Shown: positions 47,701 to 60,194 of the stretch, piece by piece
Layout of the letters: each line of letters begins with the position of its first letter
How positions within the stretch are numbered: the first letter of the stretch is position 1
NCBI GenBank assembly: GCA_037042185.1
Contig: JAXQJY010000032.1
Span: 2,852,001-2,916,000 of the forward strand
Direction of reading: 5' to 3'
From: Sordariomycetes sp. S80-01Y
Taxonomy: Eukaryota; Ascomycota; Sordariomycetes
DNA length: 64,000 nucleotides
Made by a program: the position numbers and the translations under genes
The notes under the pieces: model-generated
The model's database searches: none
What the model saw: the letters and a program-made list of their open reading frames with translations, nothing else
Told to the model about the DNA's origin: nothing

Positions 47701-50700
47701 TTCCAACTCGTCGGGCCTTCTAGACCTGTCCCCACAGACCCCCTGCCGAGGAGGCGTTGCGAACCTGCGAAAATTCCCTGGTTCCAAGAGAATGAAATGA
47801 ACACGCAACAGAGACGGTCAAATCTGTCAGAGATATCTCGAACCATGCAGAGACTGGACCTTTCCGCTCATGTCCTCCTCGAATGTGATCCTCCGGCGTG
47901 GAGTCTGGGGTAAAAGACTTGCGCCGCTCCATCATCGTGGCCAGTATCGATCCACATCAAAACGTCGACCCGCCTGAAACCAACATAGAGAGAAGTACAT
48001 TGTCTTGAAACGCTCTCAGAAACTCGGCCAGGCGTTGCGAAGCCATTAGATCCACATCCTTCCAACAAGAAACGTCAAGTATCCATCCTTCGTTGCAGAC
48101 GATGACTTGCAGACAGCGAGCGGCCGATCCCGAAGGCCTGGTACAGACTGCATGCTACAAAGCATGCTCTCATGACGCGGAGGCTTGATTGCCAACGTGC
48201 CATCGAGGTGGCATCCGCTTTGCGACGCACTCATGATGTAGCCGTGAGCTTCAGACTTATCGAGCTCCTTGTTTAGGCAAAGTGCTCAAAGCTCCCCCCT
48301 CCCCCGCAGACCCGTCCAACGGTTTCACATGGCGAACCTCCCTGGGCTTCTTCTCACTCAATGTACAAGTGGCTACGAAGTCCACACTCGTTAGCAACGA
48401 GTTGCAAGTCTCGGGCACTGTACGAGACCCGGCTATATGGCACAAGGTCACTTTGAACCTTGTCCTGTCAGCAACATCCTTGCGGTCCCAGGAGGCCTTT
48501 GGTATACCGCGCAGGTTGGCCACTGCGAGGGACCCTACTCAAACCAGCACAGCACGGTCGGTCGTGAGCCGTCTGCAGCTAGCGCTCAATTTCCTGTCGT
48601 CGTTTTCCAGTCTTTCAAGATCGTCGAGCTCTGTAAAGTCAAATTGTCGAATTCGAGACCCATCAAGCCATCAAGCCGCAGTGGAGAGGTCCCTTTGCCA
48701 ATTACGGAGACACGGCCGAAGTGTGCGACCCCCTGCAGGCCTCAGAACATTCTACGGAGTACGGATAGCGGCGTGCAACGTTGAGCGCTGGAACCCGCAG
48801 TGGAGAGAAGGCAGCATCCCCGCGTTGAGGAGCTCGTCAGATCGCCAAGACTGTTTCCCAGAGCAAGGACAGACTCAAATTCTCGAGGTCTTCAACATTG
48901 CACGCGATTCTGAGGGGAGCGATAAGGTGCGGTGTCATTGCTCTAGCACATGCCTGAACTAGTTTGGAGAAGGACGATCACGCCAGCAACTGCCGAGGAA
49001 CACCATGCTGTGCATTGACAGGTCTCAACCTCTGGCACGTGGTATTGTGACCACCTGCTCGCTTGAGCAAGGCCTAGCGGCGCTCAGACCGGTGTCCGCG
49101 TGCTCCCATTCCCGCCACCCCAATGGCAGGCAGAGTCACCGAAGACTAGCGAACGCCTTCGTCATTCTGCAATCAACCGCAATGCAATCAATCGCGCAGG
49201 CGTTATTAACAGCCTGCAAAGACCGGGCCGGCGAGCAGTGAGCCTGTCCGGCGGCGCGTCGTCGTAGTGCCGGGCGTGCGTACCGAAATTGGAAATGGAT
49301 TGACACGGAACTGAGACAGAATGGACCTCATGTCTAATTCATGCCCTCGAACCAACAAACCTCACTTCTGCCTCGGAAAGACGGCCAGCCTCAACGCGCA
49401 GAACAATCGATGATTATGGACTGGTTTCCGAGCAGCTTAATTGTTCATTCGAACGGCGACGCCTCCCACTTGCATACTGGACCTGCATGGCACACGGGTC
49501 CTGGCTTTTCGGTGTCCGCAGGAGCCAATTGGGCTTGCCCCGGTGGACGGTTAAAACCTCAGCAACTCTCACCCGTCTCACCACGAGAAAAGTCCCACGA
49601 GCCTCTCCACCTTGCCTCGGCATATCTTCACCAAGGTCTTGTCCTCTCCGCCTTTTCGCAGTTGTGGCGCCGGCTAGCGGGCCAGGAAGACCCTTTGAGA
49701 CTGACCGGGCAGCCTCGAGTCATTTCGAGAACTGACATTTCAGCCAGAACTCCCCTTTCCCATCGAAGGCCACCTCAGACTGTCTGTCATGTTTCACATG
49801 GATCTGCCTACGTACATCGGCGAACAAGAGATCCGGAGCCGGTTGGCGGAGTCCTCGCCCGCTGATCGACTGATGCTCTGCTGGGTCTCCCTGGGTTTGT
49901 GGTAGACGACCAGACAAGCTAGGTAGGAACCCGGTCGGGCACTCGATCAAATCGAGACGGTTTCGTAATCAGGCACGGCTGAAGGTCTCACCACATCTAA
50001 ATCAGCCGCGGACTTTGGCCTTACCGTACCATCGGAGTGATGAGAAGTAACGCAGACTTCTGCAGCGCGGAACTCAGGCTACCGGCGGCACAACCGAAAC
50101 ACGAATCAATGCAGGGTGCAGCAGCGTATCTGTCCGAACGACAAGCCGCACGCTGAATTGGCCGTCGCAGCCAAGACCGCCCCCTGGGCAGCCATGGATC
50201 GCGACTATTCTCGGGTGCTTCGAGGCTTCGAGAAGCCCGATTGTGAAGTCTTTACAGGGGAACATGCTCTTTAGGAGGGTATATCAGAGCTTCAATGGTG
50301 ATCCCGCGCAGCGTTGCACGCGTAGTAAGCGATTAACATTACGCCGAAATGCACAATGCGGCTTCATCACAGGCAAGGCATTCCAGGGCTTGTAAATGCC
50401 TGCAGGCACCGACATGGAGGCTTTTGAACGCAGCCTTAGGCATCTCGGGAAGCATAACCCTTTTGGTGTGAAAGACGAGTGTCTTCGGCGTCGTTCACAT
50501 CCCACCATCTCGAAGCTGCGGACAGCCGCATACCCGGTTTCGCGTTGCTTACATCTGTATAGAAATCTGTGAACCTCCCAATGCTCTCTTATTCTCAGTT
50601 CCATCTGCTTAAGTCCCCTGGGCCAGAGGCCTGCTCAAGAGCTTGACGTACATGAGCCTCCTTCTCAAGCGGCAACCTTGCTTCGTGCAAGCTTCCCGAT

Positions 50701-52207
50701 TTTTATGATCTAGACAATCGAGATCGCTTCAAGAGGAAGGGACCATGTCTTTCGCCCACGTTTCACGTGCTAGCATGCATCTGTTAATTCATTTCCGAAG
50801 AGCGGCGTAGTGGTTGCTGTCCAGTCTCGTTCTCCCCGCGGACTACCCACATGCTTCGCGATTTCCACCACGAACGGTTATCAAAGCGACCGAACTCATA
50901 CATGGCTTTTAATGCGTACTGGCTTTAGAGCCGTCCGAGAGAAGAGTCCAGTCCGTACTGCGTTCGTGAGGCTCAGTCGAGACCCGGGTCACTGTGGTCG
51001 AGAAGAGTCTGACGGGCTGGGCAGGTGCTAGGCAGGGGTGAGCATGAAGACTTCTTCAGCCCCGATGAACTGGATGATCGCTGAAGATCAGATCTTACTG
51101 TAGTCTATTTCACTACTGGAAAGGATGTAGTGAGGGGTTCAGACTCGTCATGAGCCTTGAGTTGATTTCCTGGCATGTGCCACGTACTTCCAGCCCTGGT
51201 GTGACCGTGATTCTTCCTCGGTGGCTTCTGAAAATTGGAATCAGATTACTGGGCAAGCTTTCGTTACCTTTAGTAAACCAAAAAATGCCCCTCTCGTATG
51301 ATACTTAGGAGAATCAGCCTTGTATCCTTATCGCTCGGCGTCTTGGGATCGCACCTCCGCCGTCGATTTCCTCAACGACAGGAGGCTGGAGAGCAAATGA
51401 TCAGACCTGCCTAAAATTTGCTTTCAAGAGAAGCCGCTCTGATACTTCGGACAACCTAACTAGGTGATCTTCGCTTTGCCATTTCAAGCCAGAGCATAAC
51501 AAGGCAGTATCATCAGCGCCATGACCGGCGGCTTCCCGGCAATCTAAACGGCCCAATAAGATCTTTAACTCCTCATGTTCGTCGCTGAAGATAATGGTGA
51601 CATTTTCCTTTAAACCCTTCGGAAGTTGGCTTGGTTGGGTAGGTGTATTGTTGTGAGGGGTGAGAGAGGGAGCGCGAACGTACTCGCAACACAGGAAGAT
51701 ATACAACTCTGGGGCAGCTTGCTACAAGTTTTTTTCAATAGACGATTGTGAATGTCCGTAATGTTCCTGCTCTCTGTGATTGGCCATTTGAACCGTAATT
51801 CAGATGATTTTCCACTGGTCTGTGAACGTTTTAGTCCTCGTAAAAAAAAGCAAGCGTCAAATTGAGACAATTTTGACGACCAGACAGCATCAATTGCACG
51901 TAGACTCAACAGTAGAAATCCCCTTCAGTTTAAGTGCGAACAAAAATCTGCCTTGAATAGGTAGGTATTGTTGTTCGTCTTGTTGAGATTGGCTTCTACG
52001 ACTAGTCAAATAGTCCAGGGTAGGTGGTCATGGAACCCCTCGTCAGCGACTCGAACTTGACTTTTCCACGCACCAGTAATGAAACGGCAACCACACAACG
52101 AACCTCCCTGACAGTGACAGACAATATCGAATCTCACCGGAAAACCTTTGAGGATTGAGCGACTGATAGGAGGCCTCGAAAAGCCCCAAAAGCCCCCTGC
52201 AGCGAAG
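44753..52207. other. 7.4-kb region with no supportable gene
   Basis: The longest gap in the window. Frames are up to about 225 codons but overlap on both strands, lack domains and show no consistent exon chain. No terminal repeats, transposase-like motif or RNA gene was recognised. The first 650 nt are the promoter side of the 7TM receptor gene. Confidence 0.45.
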
Positions 52208-53188
52208 ATGACAGGTGATCCAGAAGACCCCGACTCCCCTCATCCCTTCCCCTTCAGAACCAGCTGGCACACCCTGTGCGCCGCGGGCGAACCATCGTCA
52301 GTCATTCGCATTTCGAATCTCTCAACGACGATATCGGGGCCAGCCGATGCCTGGGGCCGCGAGGATCGCCCTCAGCCATTCTCCATATCTGTTGAAGTGT
52401 CCCTAGGTGAACCCTTCATCGACTCGTCAAGAGGCGACGTGCTGAAGAATGACACGGTGCATTATGGCCTGCTCAGCAAGCACGTTATGAAAACTGTCGA
52501 GAAGACCAAGTACGATACCTTGGACGCTCTCGTATCGTACGTGAGGGCGGCCCTGTTAGGCCCTCCCGTTGGTGACCCGGGAGTCGGAGACCCGGCAGAG
52601 GGGTTTCTTGATGGGAAAGGGGTGCGGTATCTCAAGATCAGGGCTCGCCTGCCTAAGGCCTCGAAGCTCGGGACCGGAGTCAGCATTGTCGACTCGTTGG
52701 CGCTCCAAGGCGGAAGAGAGGCGGTTTCATGGTCCAGGACGCTGGCGTTCCATGACCTCAGGGTGCCGGTGCTCATTGGTGTCAACGACAATGAGAGGCA
52801 AGCGAAGCAGATCGTCGTTGCCAACATCGAGATCGACAAATGGGCTCCTCAGATGGAAGACGCCTACCCTAGCCTGGAAGACATCATTACCAACGTGAGT
52901 CCTGTCCTCTCCGCGTGATTGCCCCTGAATCCCCAGAGAGCCGAGCAAGGCTGATTTTGTACCACGCAGACCATGGGGGGATCGTCCTTCGAAACACTAG
53001 AGGCCCTCGCGCACAAGATTGGAAAGGACATGGACGACTGGCTCGTCACCAGATTCAGCAGTGGCGTGATAGGAGGGGTCAGGTTCAAGATCTGCTTGGA
53101 GAAGCCGATTGCTGTACCGCTGGCTGATGCGCCGTGCGTGGAGTTTCAAGTCAATTCGTGGGATCTTCGTCCGAAGGTTAAGCAATGA
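52208..53188 (+). CDS. Tandem FolB-domain (dihydroneopterin aldolase-like) protein
   Basis: Exons 52208-52894 and 52970-53188 give 301 aa, with a phase-0 intron. Dihydroneopterin aldolase acts in folate synthesis; fungi usually carry it as the N-terminal part of a trifunctional Fol1 protein with FolK and FolP domains. Here two FolB-like units stand alone: the first about residues 36-165 (RISNLSTTISGPADAWGR ... YLKIRARLPKA), the second about 178-290 (LAFHDLRVPVLIGVNDNER ... VRFKICLEKPIAVP). The KICLEKP segment matches the conserved Lys-Pro near the family's C-terminus. The ATG at 52208 is used because the frame upstream to 52148 has none. No targeting signal is obvious. It may be a degenerate or specialised paralogue; activity is not shown. 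Confidence 0.8.
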
Positions 53189-53601
53189 GAGATGAAGAAT
53201 TACTGTGATCAGAAGTAAAAGATGAGTGCTGCGACTCTCCCATTGCCAGTATCCTCAAGGGGCGCCCTTGCCTTCCTGGTATGCCCCAGCTGAAGTGAGA
53301 CAAACTAATTTCTACGACTTCGGAGGCTCTGAAGAGTTGACCAATGAACGGAGTGCCCGAAATTGAGGCGAGCCTCGACGGGCTTTCAACCACGGATAGT
53401 CGAAAGGGCTCGGTGCGATATTGATGGCTCTCGTCCGGACCGCCTGGTGGATTAGCAAAAGGTCGCCATGGAGTCTCCATACGCTATTCTCACCATGGAT
53501 GCCATGTGTATGCTCTCCAGCCCAGAATGTATGTAGACGATCCCAGTTTGATGTCTAAGGTCGGCCTCACAGTCTGCGTGCAGCAACGTGGGATGGCTGG
53601 T
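53189..53601. other. Short intergenic region between convergent genes
   Basis: Shared 3' flank of the FolB-like gene and the DUF3605 gene. I see nothing in it. Confidence 0.5.
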
Positions 53602-54330
53602 TCAGGGGTCAGGCTTTTGACACTGTGGCACATCGCCGTTCGTGACGTTCCTGATGAAATCCGGATCTGGATCCAAGATCATGACATGGAAATGCTCTAC
53701 CGCATGTACAGACTTGATAGCAGACCAGTTCCTGAACCACACCACCTGTTCCCGTTAGCATGTGACTTTGCGTACCGATCCACCGAAACCTACCCGATCT
53801 CTCGGAATATCTCTATAGAAAGTCTTTTCCATGAAGTTTTCGATCTGCTGCCGACACTCCTCGGTCAGGTCCGCCGTCGCCGAGGCCGGATCCTCAGCTA
53901 AGGGGAACTTGGTCCACACCGCCAGATGAACGATCCTAGGGTCGATTCCGTAGGGCCAGTCGTTATAGAGAACCTTGACATCCTCTTCCGGGCACTCAAA
54001 TGGCTTTCCCTTGGCCCTTACCGGCTCTGGCCATCCCAAGCGCACATTAAGCATGAAAGTCCCCACGCTTCCGTATTTTTGTTTGAGAGCGTAGGTAAAG
54101 GCCCTGTAGCGGCGGTACTCGGAGGGGACCCGCTCGAAGTGGTCAAGCTTGTTCGATCGCACGATCTCCTTGACTCTGTCCCATGAGTCAACCTTGAACT
54201 CTGAATCGGGAGTGCAAATGGTCCGGAGGTCCTTTGGAGGCAGGTTGACGAGGTAAGGCGGACACTCGGCTGTTTGGAAACGTTCGGGAACATTGATATT
54301 CCAGTAGGCCGTGGCGTCGTTGCTTCCCAT
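53602..54330 (-). CDS. DUF3605 family, N-acetylglucosamine-induced protein 1-like
   Basis: Exons 53794-54330 and 53602-53745 (minus) give 226 aa, with a 48-nt phase-0 intron between IPRDR and VVWFRNW. Family traits I recognise are YWNINVPE, CPPYLVNL, VLYNDWPYGIDPRIVHLAVWTK, and in the second exon WFRNWSAIKSVHAVEHFHVMI, which holds the conserved HxEHxHV-like His cluster. The family is known as induced by N-acetylglucosamine in yeast-like fungi; its biochemical role is unknown. The His cluster could bind a metal, but that is inference. No signal peptide or membrane helix is seen. The neighbouring UGPase gene is divergent but about 1.5 kb away. Confidence 0.85.
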
Positions 54331-55886
54331 GGTGATGTATCTCTCAATTTGTCACAAACCCAGGACTGAAGGCCTGCTGATTATACAGAGGCGTGTGTAG
54401 CGGCTCAACGACGGCTGCGGGTAGGCCCAACGGTCTCCGGTATCAGTGGTGTAAAATGAAGCGTCTCTCAGCTGGCTCTCAGTTGTCACGAATAGGTGAG
54501 AGGTGATACAGCAGCTCAATCAAATCACATCCATAAAGACAGAAGCTGACACTGAAGATCGAAGTCGAATTAAGGTGAGGCCCCATTGCGTAGTGGAGCT
54601 TCACCTGACCGCCTGTCAGACAGCTGTGGCTTGAATGGCGACGACTCGGAGGTTCTTAGCTCTGAGGCTCAGGCTGGCGCTCGCAGCCCACCGTGACGCC
54701 ACAAGCCTGACGTCCACCATCGTCATGCGACCATTCACTCACCGTAAACTCACCTTGACCATCATATCATCAGGAGGGTCCTCCGGGGGTCGTTTGATTT
54801 CGCCGGATGGCTCCCGCTGTGCAACGCTGCGGACCAAAGCCACCGAGCGCTGGCGTCGCCCCCACGTGTGGATTCAATGGACCAGCCGCACCGGAAGTCA
54901 CAAATTGCATCCTGGACGATGGGAATCAACCCATCTACGAAGACAAGCTACTGCCCCTGGTGCAAGACAGCAAGAGGGATTTTCTCGGGCGGGATCGGGT
55001 CGAAGGCAGTTCTCTAGCAGGCAGAACACGGACTACCTGCGGTAGGTTGAGAGATAAAATTTTCAAAAGTCCAGACAACGTCGTCTTTGATCGGGGATGA
55101 CCGACTTGCATGCGGTTGGGGAAGCATTGTCGGCACCCACCACGGCGAAAAAGGGGCAGATCTGCTGCTCGCAGAAGATAGAAGCATGCAGGGCCATGCC
55201 TGGAACTGCTGCTAGGCTGGAGATACGGGCGGCTGCCGCACAGGTTGACAAGGTGGCGCCTCGCCACAGCTCCTGGGCACCACTAGCGAACGAGGTCTGT
55301 GCAGGGCCAAAGGGCCTGGGACGACCTGGTGGTGCCAGTGGTGATGGCGCTGGCGCACCCGGGTTGGTGGTGGATGGTGGGGGAGGTTGCTGTGCTTCAA
55401 TTAGCAAACACCAGAGCAACGAAATTGCAGCAATACGCGCACCTCCAGACGAGCTGGGCCGATAAATGAGCGCCATTTCCACCTCAAGCCTTCAGTGCTG
55501 CTGGCTGCCTCCCTTTATCTCGCATTCACTGCGTCCTCCTCCTCAAGCGAAACTTGAAAAGGCCAGAGCTCTGTTCCCTCTGCCATCGTCGTAGCTGCAT
55601 CGACGACCCCGCCGTTCCCAGTTTTTGACCGACTCCTGGAGCTCCTTTTTTTTGGGTGCCCCGCTCCTCCATATCGCCTCAGGCTCCCCTCCCGCATCCA
55701 TCGCCGCATCACATCACCGCCTTCCATCCTCCTCCCTCTGCTCTTCAATTCCCTCCTCAATCGATTGCTTCAGCTCTTTCGACCCCTGTTTGCTTGTTTG
55801 CTGCTCGACCCGAACGTACTCGAACCCGTCCGATCGAACGCTCTTCGCTACAAGTTCCCCCGCACGATACCAGACGAACAAGAAAG
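54331..55886. other. Intergenic region between divergent genes; UGPase promoter
   Basis: About 1.55 kb. The last 250 nt (about 55640-55886) are strongly C/T-rich on the plus strand, as in leaders of highly expressed fungal genes. The open frames in the middle (for example minus 55063-55482) carry no known domain. Confidence 0.5.
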
Positions 55887-58081
55887 ATGGCTTCCGCAAT
55901 CAAGAGCGCTCTGCCCTCGCGCCTCAAGCCCGGCGACCACAACGATGGCGAGGAGCAGCCCGAGAGGCACCATGGCAAGTCCCGTAGCCACATGGTCAGT
56001 GATATTTCCTCTGTTCCGTCTTACAATTATCCTTGTTTCGCCTGCTGTCGTACCGGTCCCCTGTGCTTCACGATGCCTTCATACTGGACGTCACCATTCA
56101 CCTTGATGGAGCCTAGTGACTGTCCTATTCGGTGGTTACAAGGTGGTCAGTCACCGGTCAAAGGCGCTTTTAGGCTGCGCGTTTTAAGTTCGCGACATGG
56201 CTTGACGGCCTAGTTGGCAGCTTATCTAGACAACGACTTCGGCACTCTCCGGGCATTTCTTCCTTGATCCAACACCCTGAGACAACTCAGTCTGGGCTCA
56301 AAGAGCCCCAGATCGCCAGTCGTCGTCAGCCTTGGGCATTGATCGCCTCCCAACCCTGGTCGAACCCCACGAACCCCTCGTCACCTGAATCTCTCGGCTC
56401 ATCAACGTCTACCTGATACACCGCTTCGCACATCTTCTCTACCTATGCCGGAGTCCTACAGCCAACATGCCTCACCTAACGCCCATGGCCACAACGCCGC
56501 TAACAGACAATGAACAGGCCTTCGAGAACACCTCCACCAACGTTGCCGCCGCCCAGATGCGGAACCATCTCACCCACCTCGCTGAGTCCGTAAAGGACGC
56601 CGAGCAGAAGAAGGTAAGCTCTGCCCAGGTCTGTTGCTCGACTCTGGCTGACGCCGATTTGTAGCTGTTCGAAACCGAGATGGACAACTTCTTCGCGCTG
56701 TTCCGCCGCTACCTCAACGACAAGGCCAAGGGCAACTCCGTGTAAGTCGTGCGCGGGTCATGCGAGGAGCTGGGAGCTGACATGACTTAGTGACTGGGAC
56801 CGCATCGCCCCTCCCGCCCAGGGACAGGTTGTCGACTACGATGACCTCGCCAACTCCGAATCCGTCCAGTTCCTCAACAAGCTGGCCGTGCTCAAGCTCA
56901 ACGGTGGTCTCGGTACCTCCATGGGTTGCGTCGGTCCCAAGTCCGTCATCGAGGTCCGTGACGGCATGTCCTTCCTCGACCTTTCCGTCCGCCAGATTGA
57001 GTACCTGAACCGCACATACGACACGAACGTCCCCTTCATCCTCATGAACTCGTTCAACACCAACGACGACACCGCTGCCATCATCAAGAAGTACGAGGGC
57101 CACAACGTCGACATCCTCACCTTCAACCAGTCCCGATACCCCCGCATCTACAAGGACTCGCTGCTGCCCGTTCCCAAGGACTACGAGTCTCCCATCAACG
57201 AGTGGTACCCTCCCGGCCACGGTGACGTGTTTGAGTCCCTCTACAACTCCGGCATCCTCGACAAGCTCATTGAGCGCGGCATCGAGGTCATCTTCCTGTC
57301 CAACGTCGACAACCTGGGCGCCGTGGTTGACCTGCGCATCCTGCAACACATGGTCGAGACCAAGTCCGAGTACATCATGGAGCTGACGAACAAGACCAAG
57401 GCCGATGTCAAGGGTGGAACCATCATCGACCTCGAGGGCTCCGTCCGCCTGCTGGAAATCGCCCAGGTGCCCAAGGAGCACGTCAACGAGTTCAAGTCGA
57501 TCAAGAAGTTCAAGTACTTCAACACCAACAACATCTGGCTCAACACCCAGGCCATCAAGCGCGTCGTCGAGAACGACGAGCTGGAGATGGAGATCATCCC
57601 CAACGGCAAGACCATCCCTGGCGACAAGAAGGGCGAGTCGGACATCAGCATCATCCAGCTCGAGACCGCCGTCGGTGCCGCCATCCGCCACTTCAACAAC
57701 GCGCACGGCGTCAACGTGCCCCGCCGCCGTTTCCTGCCCGTCAAGACCTGCTCGGATCTCATGCTCGTCAAGTCGGATCTGTACCAGCTTAAGCACGGTC
57801 AGCTCCAGATGAGCGCCGCCCGTTTCGGTGACGCGCCGCTCATCAAGCTGGGAGGCGACTTCAAGAAGGTGTCCGACTTCCAGAAGCGCATCCCCTCGAT
57901 CCCCAAGGTGCTCGAGCTCGACCACCTGACCATCACGGGTGCCGTCAACCTCGGCCGTGGCGTGACCCTCAAGGGCACCGTCATCATTGTCGCGACCGAG
58001 GGCCAGACCATCGACGTTCCTCCCGGCTCCATCCTCGAGAACGTTGTTGTCCAGGGCTCTCTCCGCCTGCTGGAGCACTAA
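55887..58081 (+). CDS. ugp1: UTP-glucose-1-phosphate uridylyltransferase (UDP-glucose pyrophosphorylase)
   Basis: Makes UDP-glucose from UTP and glucose-1-phosphate in the cytosol, feeding glycogen, trehalose and cell-wall glucan synthesis. Exons 55887-55994, 56518-56613, 56665-56741 and 56791-58081 give 523 aa, the usual fungal length. The nucleotide-binding loop [11 protein letters not shown] starts near residue 130; VDNLGAVVD, the [11 protein letters not shown] stretch and the [11 protein letters not shown] motif follow as in the family. The C-terminal repeats ([18 protein letters not shown]) form the left-handed beta-helix that mediates oligomerisation in yeast Ugp1. The first intron is unusually long (523 nt), and within it an ATG at 56467 runs in frame into exon 2, allowing a shorter alternative N-terminus. 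The first exon ([18 protein letters not shown]) is polar and likely disordered, a possible phospho-regulatory tail by analogy with yeast. Confidence 0.97.
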
Positions 58082-58422
58082 ACGCCCAGGGCGCCGGTTT
58101 TAAGTCCATTGGTTGGTGTTGGTGCTTTTAATCAGTAATACTTGCATGTTGGAGCACTACGAGACGACTTGGTAGCATCAATCTTTTGGTTTCGCGATGG
58201 AATACATGAACATGATTATATGGAAGGGAAAATAGTAAGGTTGCTGTGCTGCGGAGGTAGCTCGGGGGATGCCCGATGAAAACCCATCGAAATCATGGCA
58301 TCGTGGATGCAATTGTGGCATTACATTCTTTGGTCACCGGAACGGACTAGGAGTGGATAATTGATGACTTTACGCGCATGCCTTGTTTACAGCACGATCC
58401 TTTTGCGAGACCTGCGATCTGA

Positions 58423-58443
58423 TCAGTCAGTCAGTCAGTCAGT
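58423..58443 (+). repeat. (TCAG)5 tetranucleotide repeat
   Basis: Five tandem TCAG units downstream of the UGPase gene. Confidence 0.85.
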
Positions 58444-58647
58444 GTGTGAGAATGTATCGGTCACTCGGACTGTCGGATAGCCGGGACCCGGCCCACGGTG
58501 TCAACGTAGCGCTACGCGCCGACGCGGCCAGCATTCCAGCATCGTCTATTTTGGGCCACGGCGAGATGGCACGTCAAAAGGTTCCTCATCGGCCATCGGC
58601 CCATGGGCCATGAGCGTCGCCAAGTGCCCTTGACGCTGGCGGTGGGA

Positions 58648-58674
58648 GTCACTCGGGTCACTCGAGTCACTCGC
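58648..58674 (+). repeat. 9-bp tandem repeat GTCACTCGn x3
   Basis: Three adjacent units of GTCACTCG followed by G, A or C. Confidence 0.8.
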
Positions 58675-60164
58675 CTCCGTCCGATGGAACGACCAAGAAA
58701 CCGTGCCCCGTCGCCGCACACGGGGAAATTGCTCGCCCGACTGGGCGACAGAACCAACGCGCCTATCACAGCAACTTTAGAGGACGAGGTGCAGAATGGC
58801 GGGCTTGGTATGCATTCGCGGGGTGACATTTAGGGCTGACGGGGAGCGGGTGGTGTGCTCCAATGCCCACGATCCTTCCTGCGCGTGGGTGAGTTCAATA
58901 GCCTGAGATGCCTGCCGTGCTTGGGATGCTCAGCTGTGACAGCTCGAAGCGCGGCTTGTGCGCCCAGTGGCGTCCTCCCGTCAGCAGATTCCTGCGTGGC
59001 GAGGCAGCATCACGAAGGCGCCTCTCAGCATCAACTCCAGCTTAGACGTGCGTTGCGGGAGCGCCAAGGAGGAGTAAAAAAAACCCAATTGCCCACGAGG
59101 GGGGGGCCGAGGAGGCGAAGCAAGCCGCGAAGGCCCTCGATCGGGCGACGGGAGGGACTTCGGCGCGCTGCGCCACGCGACGACGTTGGTAGCTTGTCTT
59201 CAAGATGGTCCTCAACTTGAAGCTACTGCCAGTGCCAGTGTAAATTCCAGTTGCTGCCAGTGGAGCAGCAGCACTGAAGGGTCGCATCAAGGACTCGGAG
59301 CTGTTGGGAAAAGGGGGGGTGGTCAATAGCGTTCCGACAGGTGTGGAGCGCGATTGCTGGATTGGGAGTGGGCAGCCAATAGCCGCGGCGCGTCGCTGCG
59401 GAACGCCCAGATTCTAGAGCGCCACGGAATTGCTGGGCGCAGGTCTTGGGTGCAGCTCTGGGCAGGGACGAGGCGGTTGGCTCTGCAAGCTGAAAAGAAA
59501 AATTTAAAGAATTGGTCAGAATTGAAGGCTTGGGAGTCTGGAGGCAGCCGGTGTCTTGCGGTTGTTGTCGTGTTCCACGGCTGGATGGAGAGCATGGGAG
59601 GTTCAGCAGAGGGCGACGTTTGATGGGGCAGAACTGAACAGCCCAGATGAACCGGTGGATTGATGGGATGCACGCGCGCGACCGGGACCTTGCAGGAGGA
59701 CTTGAGCCGGGCTCCACCGGGGTACATGTCCTTCACCTCTGCGGAGCGTGATCTAATCTACGGAAATCAGGCGTCGTCGCAGGCGGAGACATGATGAAGA
59801 GACATTCCAGCGAGACTCGAGAACATTTCCCCCCCCTCGCCACCGGCGCTGCTTGCCGGCCTTGGTATCTCACCTACCTACAGGTGCTTGGTACGCTGAG
59901 TCGCTCGGTCGGGAGGCGGCGGGTCGGGTCTGATGTCTGCCAATGCTCGCGGAGAGGCAGCCCGATGACTGCGCCTGCGGGCTGGAATGGCTTCCACCCA
60001 GAGCGCCAGCGTGCCAAGACCGTGACGACGCTGGAAATGGAAGAGCAGACCTGGCCCCCTCCCCCCCCGGCGGGCCCGGGGGGTCGGCTATTGCTGTTTC
60101 CAGTGGGTGTGTGTGTGTGCCTCCCACTTCCCACTCGCCTCTCCGCGCGGCAGCCTTGGCTGGG

Positions 60165-60194
60165 CATGCCCATGCCCATGCCCATGCCCATGGC
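60165..60194 (+). repeat. (CATGCC) hexamer repeat
   Basis: Four to five CATGCC units, decaying into CATGGCAATGCC. It is preceded by a GT run near 60107-60118. Confidence 0.8.

Noticed and set aside
55063-55482. 139-codon minus-strand frame with a hydrophobic, signal-like segment and Pro-rich part
   Set aside because: It lies in the UGPase promoter region, has overlapping frames on the other strand and no recognised family.
56714-58078. 454-codon minus-strand frame
   Set aside because: It is antisense to UGPase exons 3 and 4; composition is that of a complement of a biased gene.
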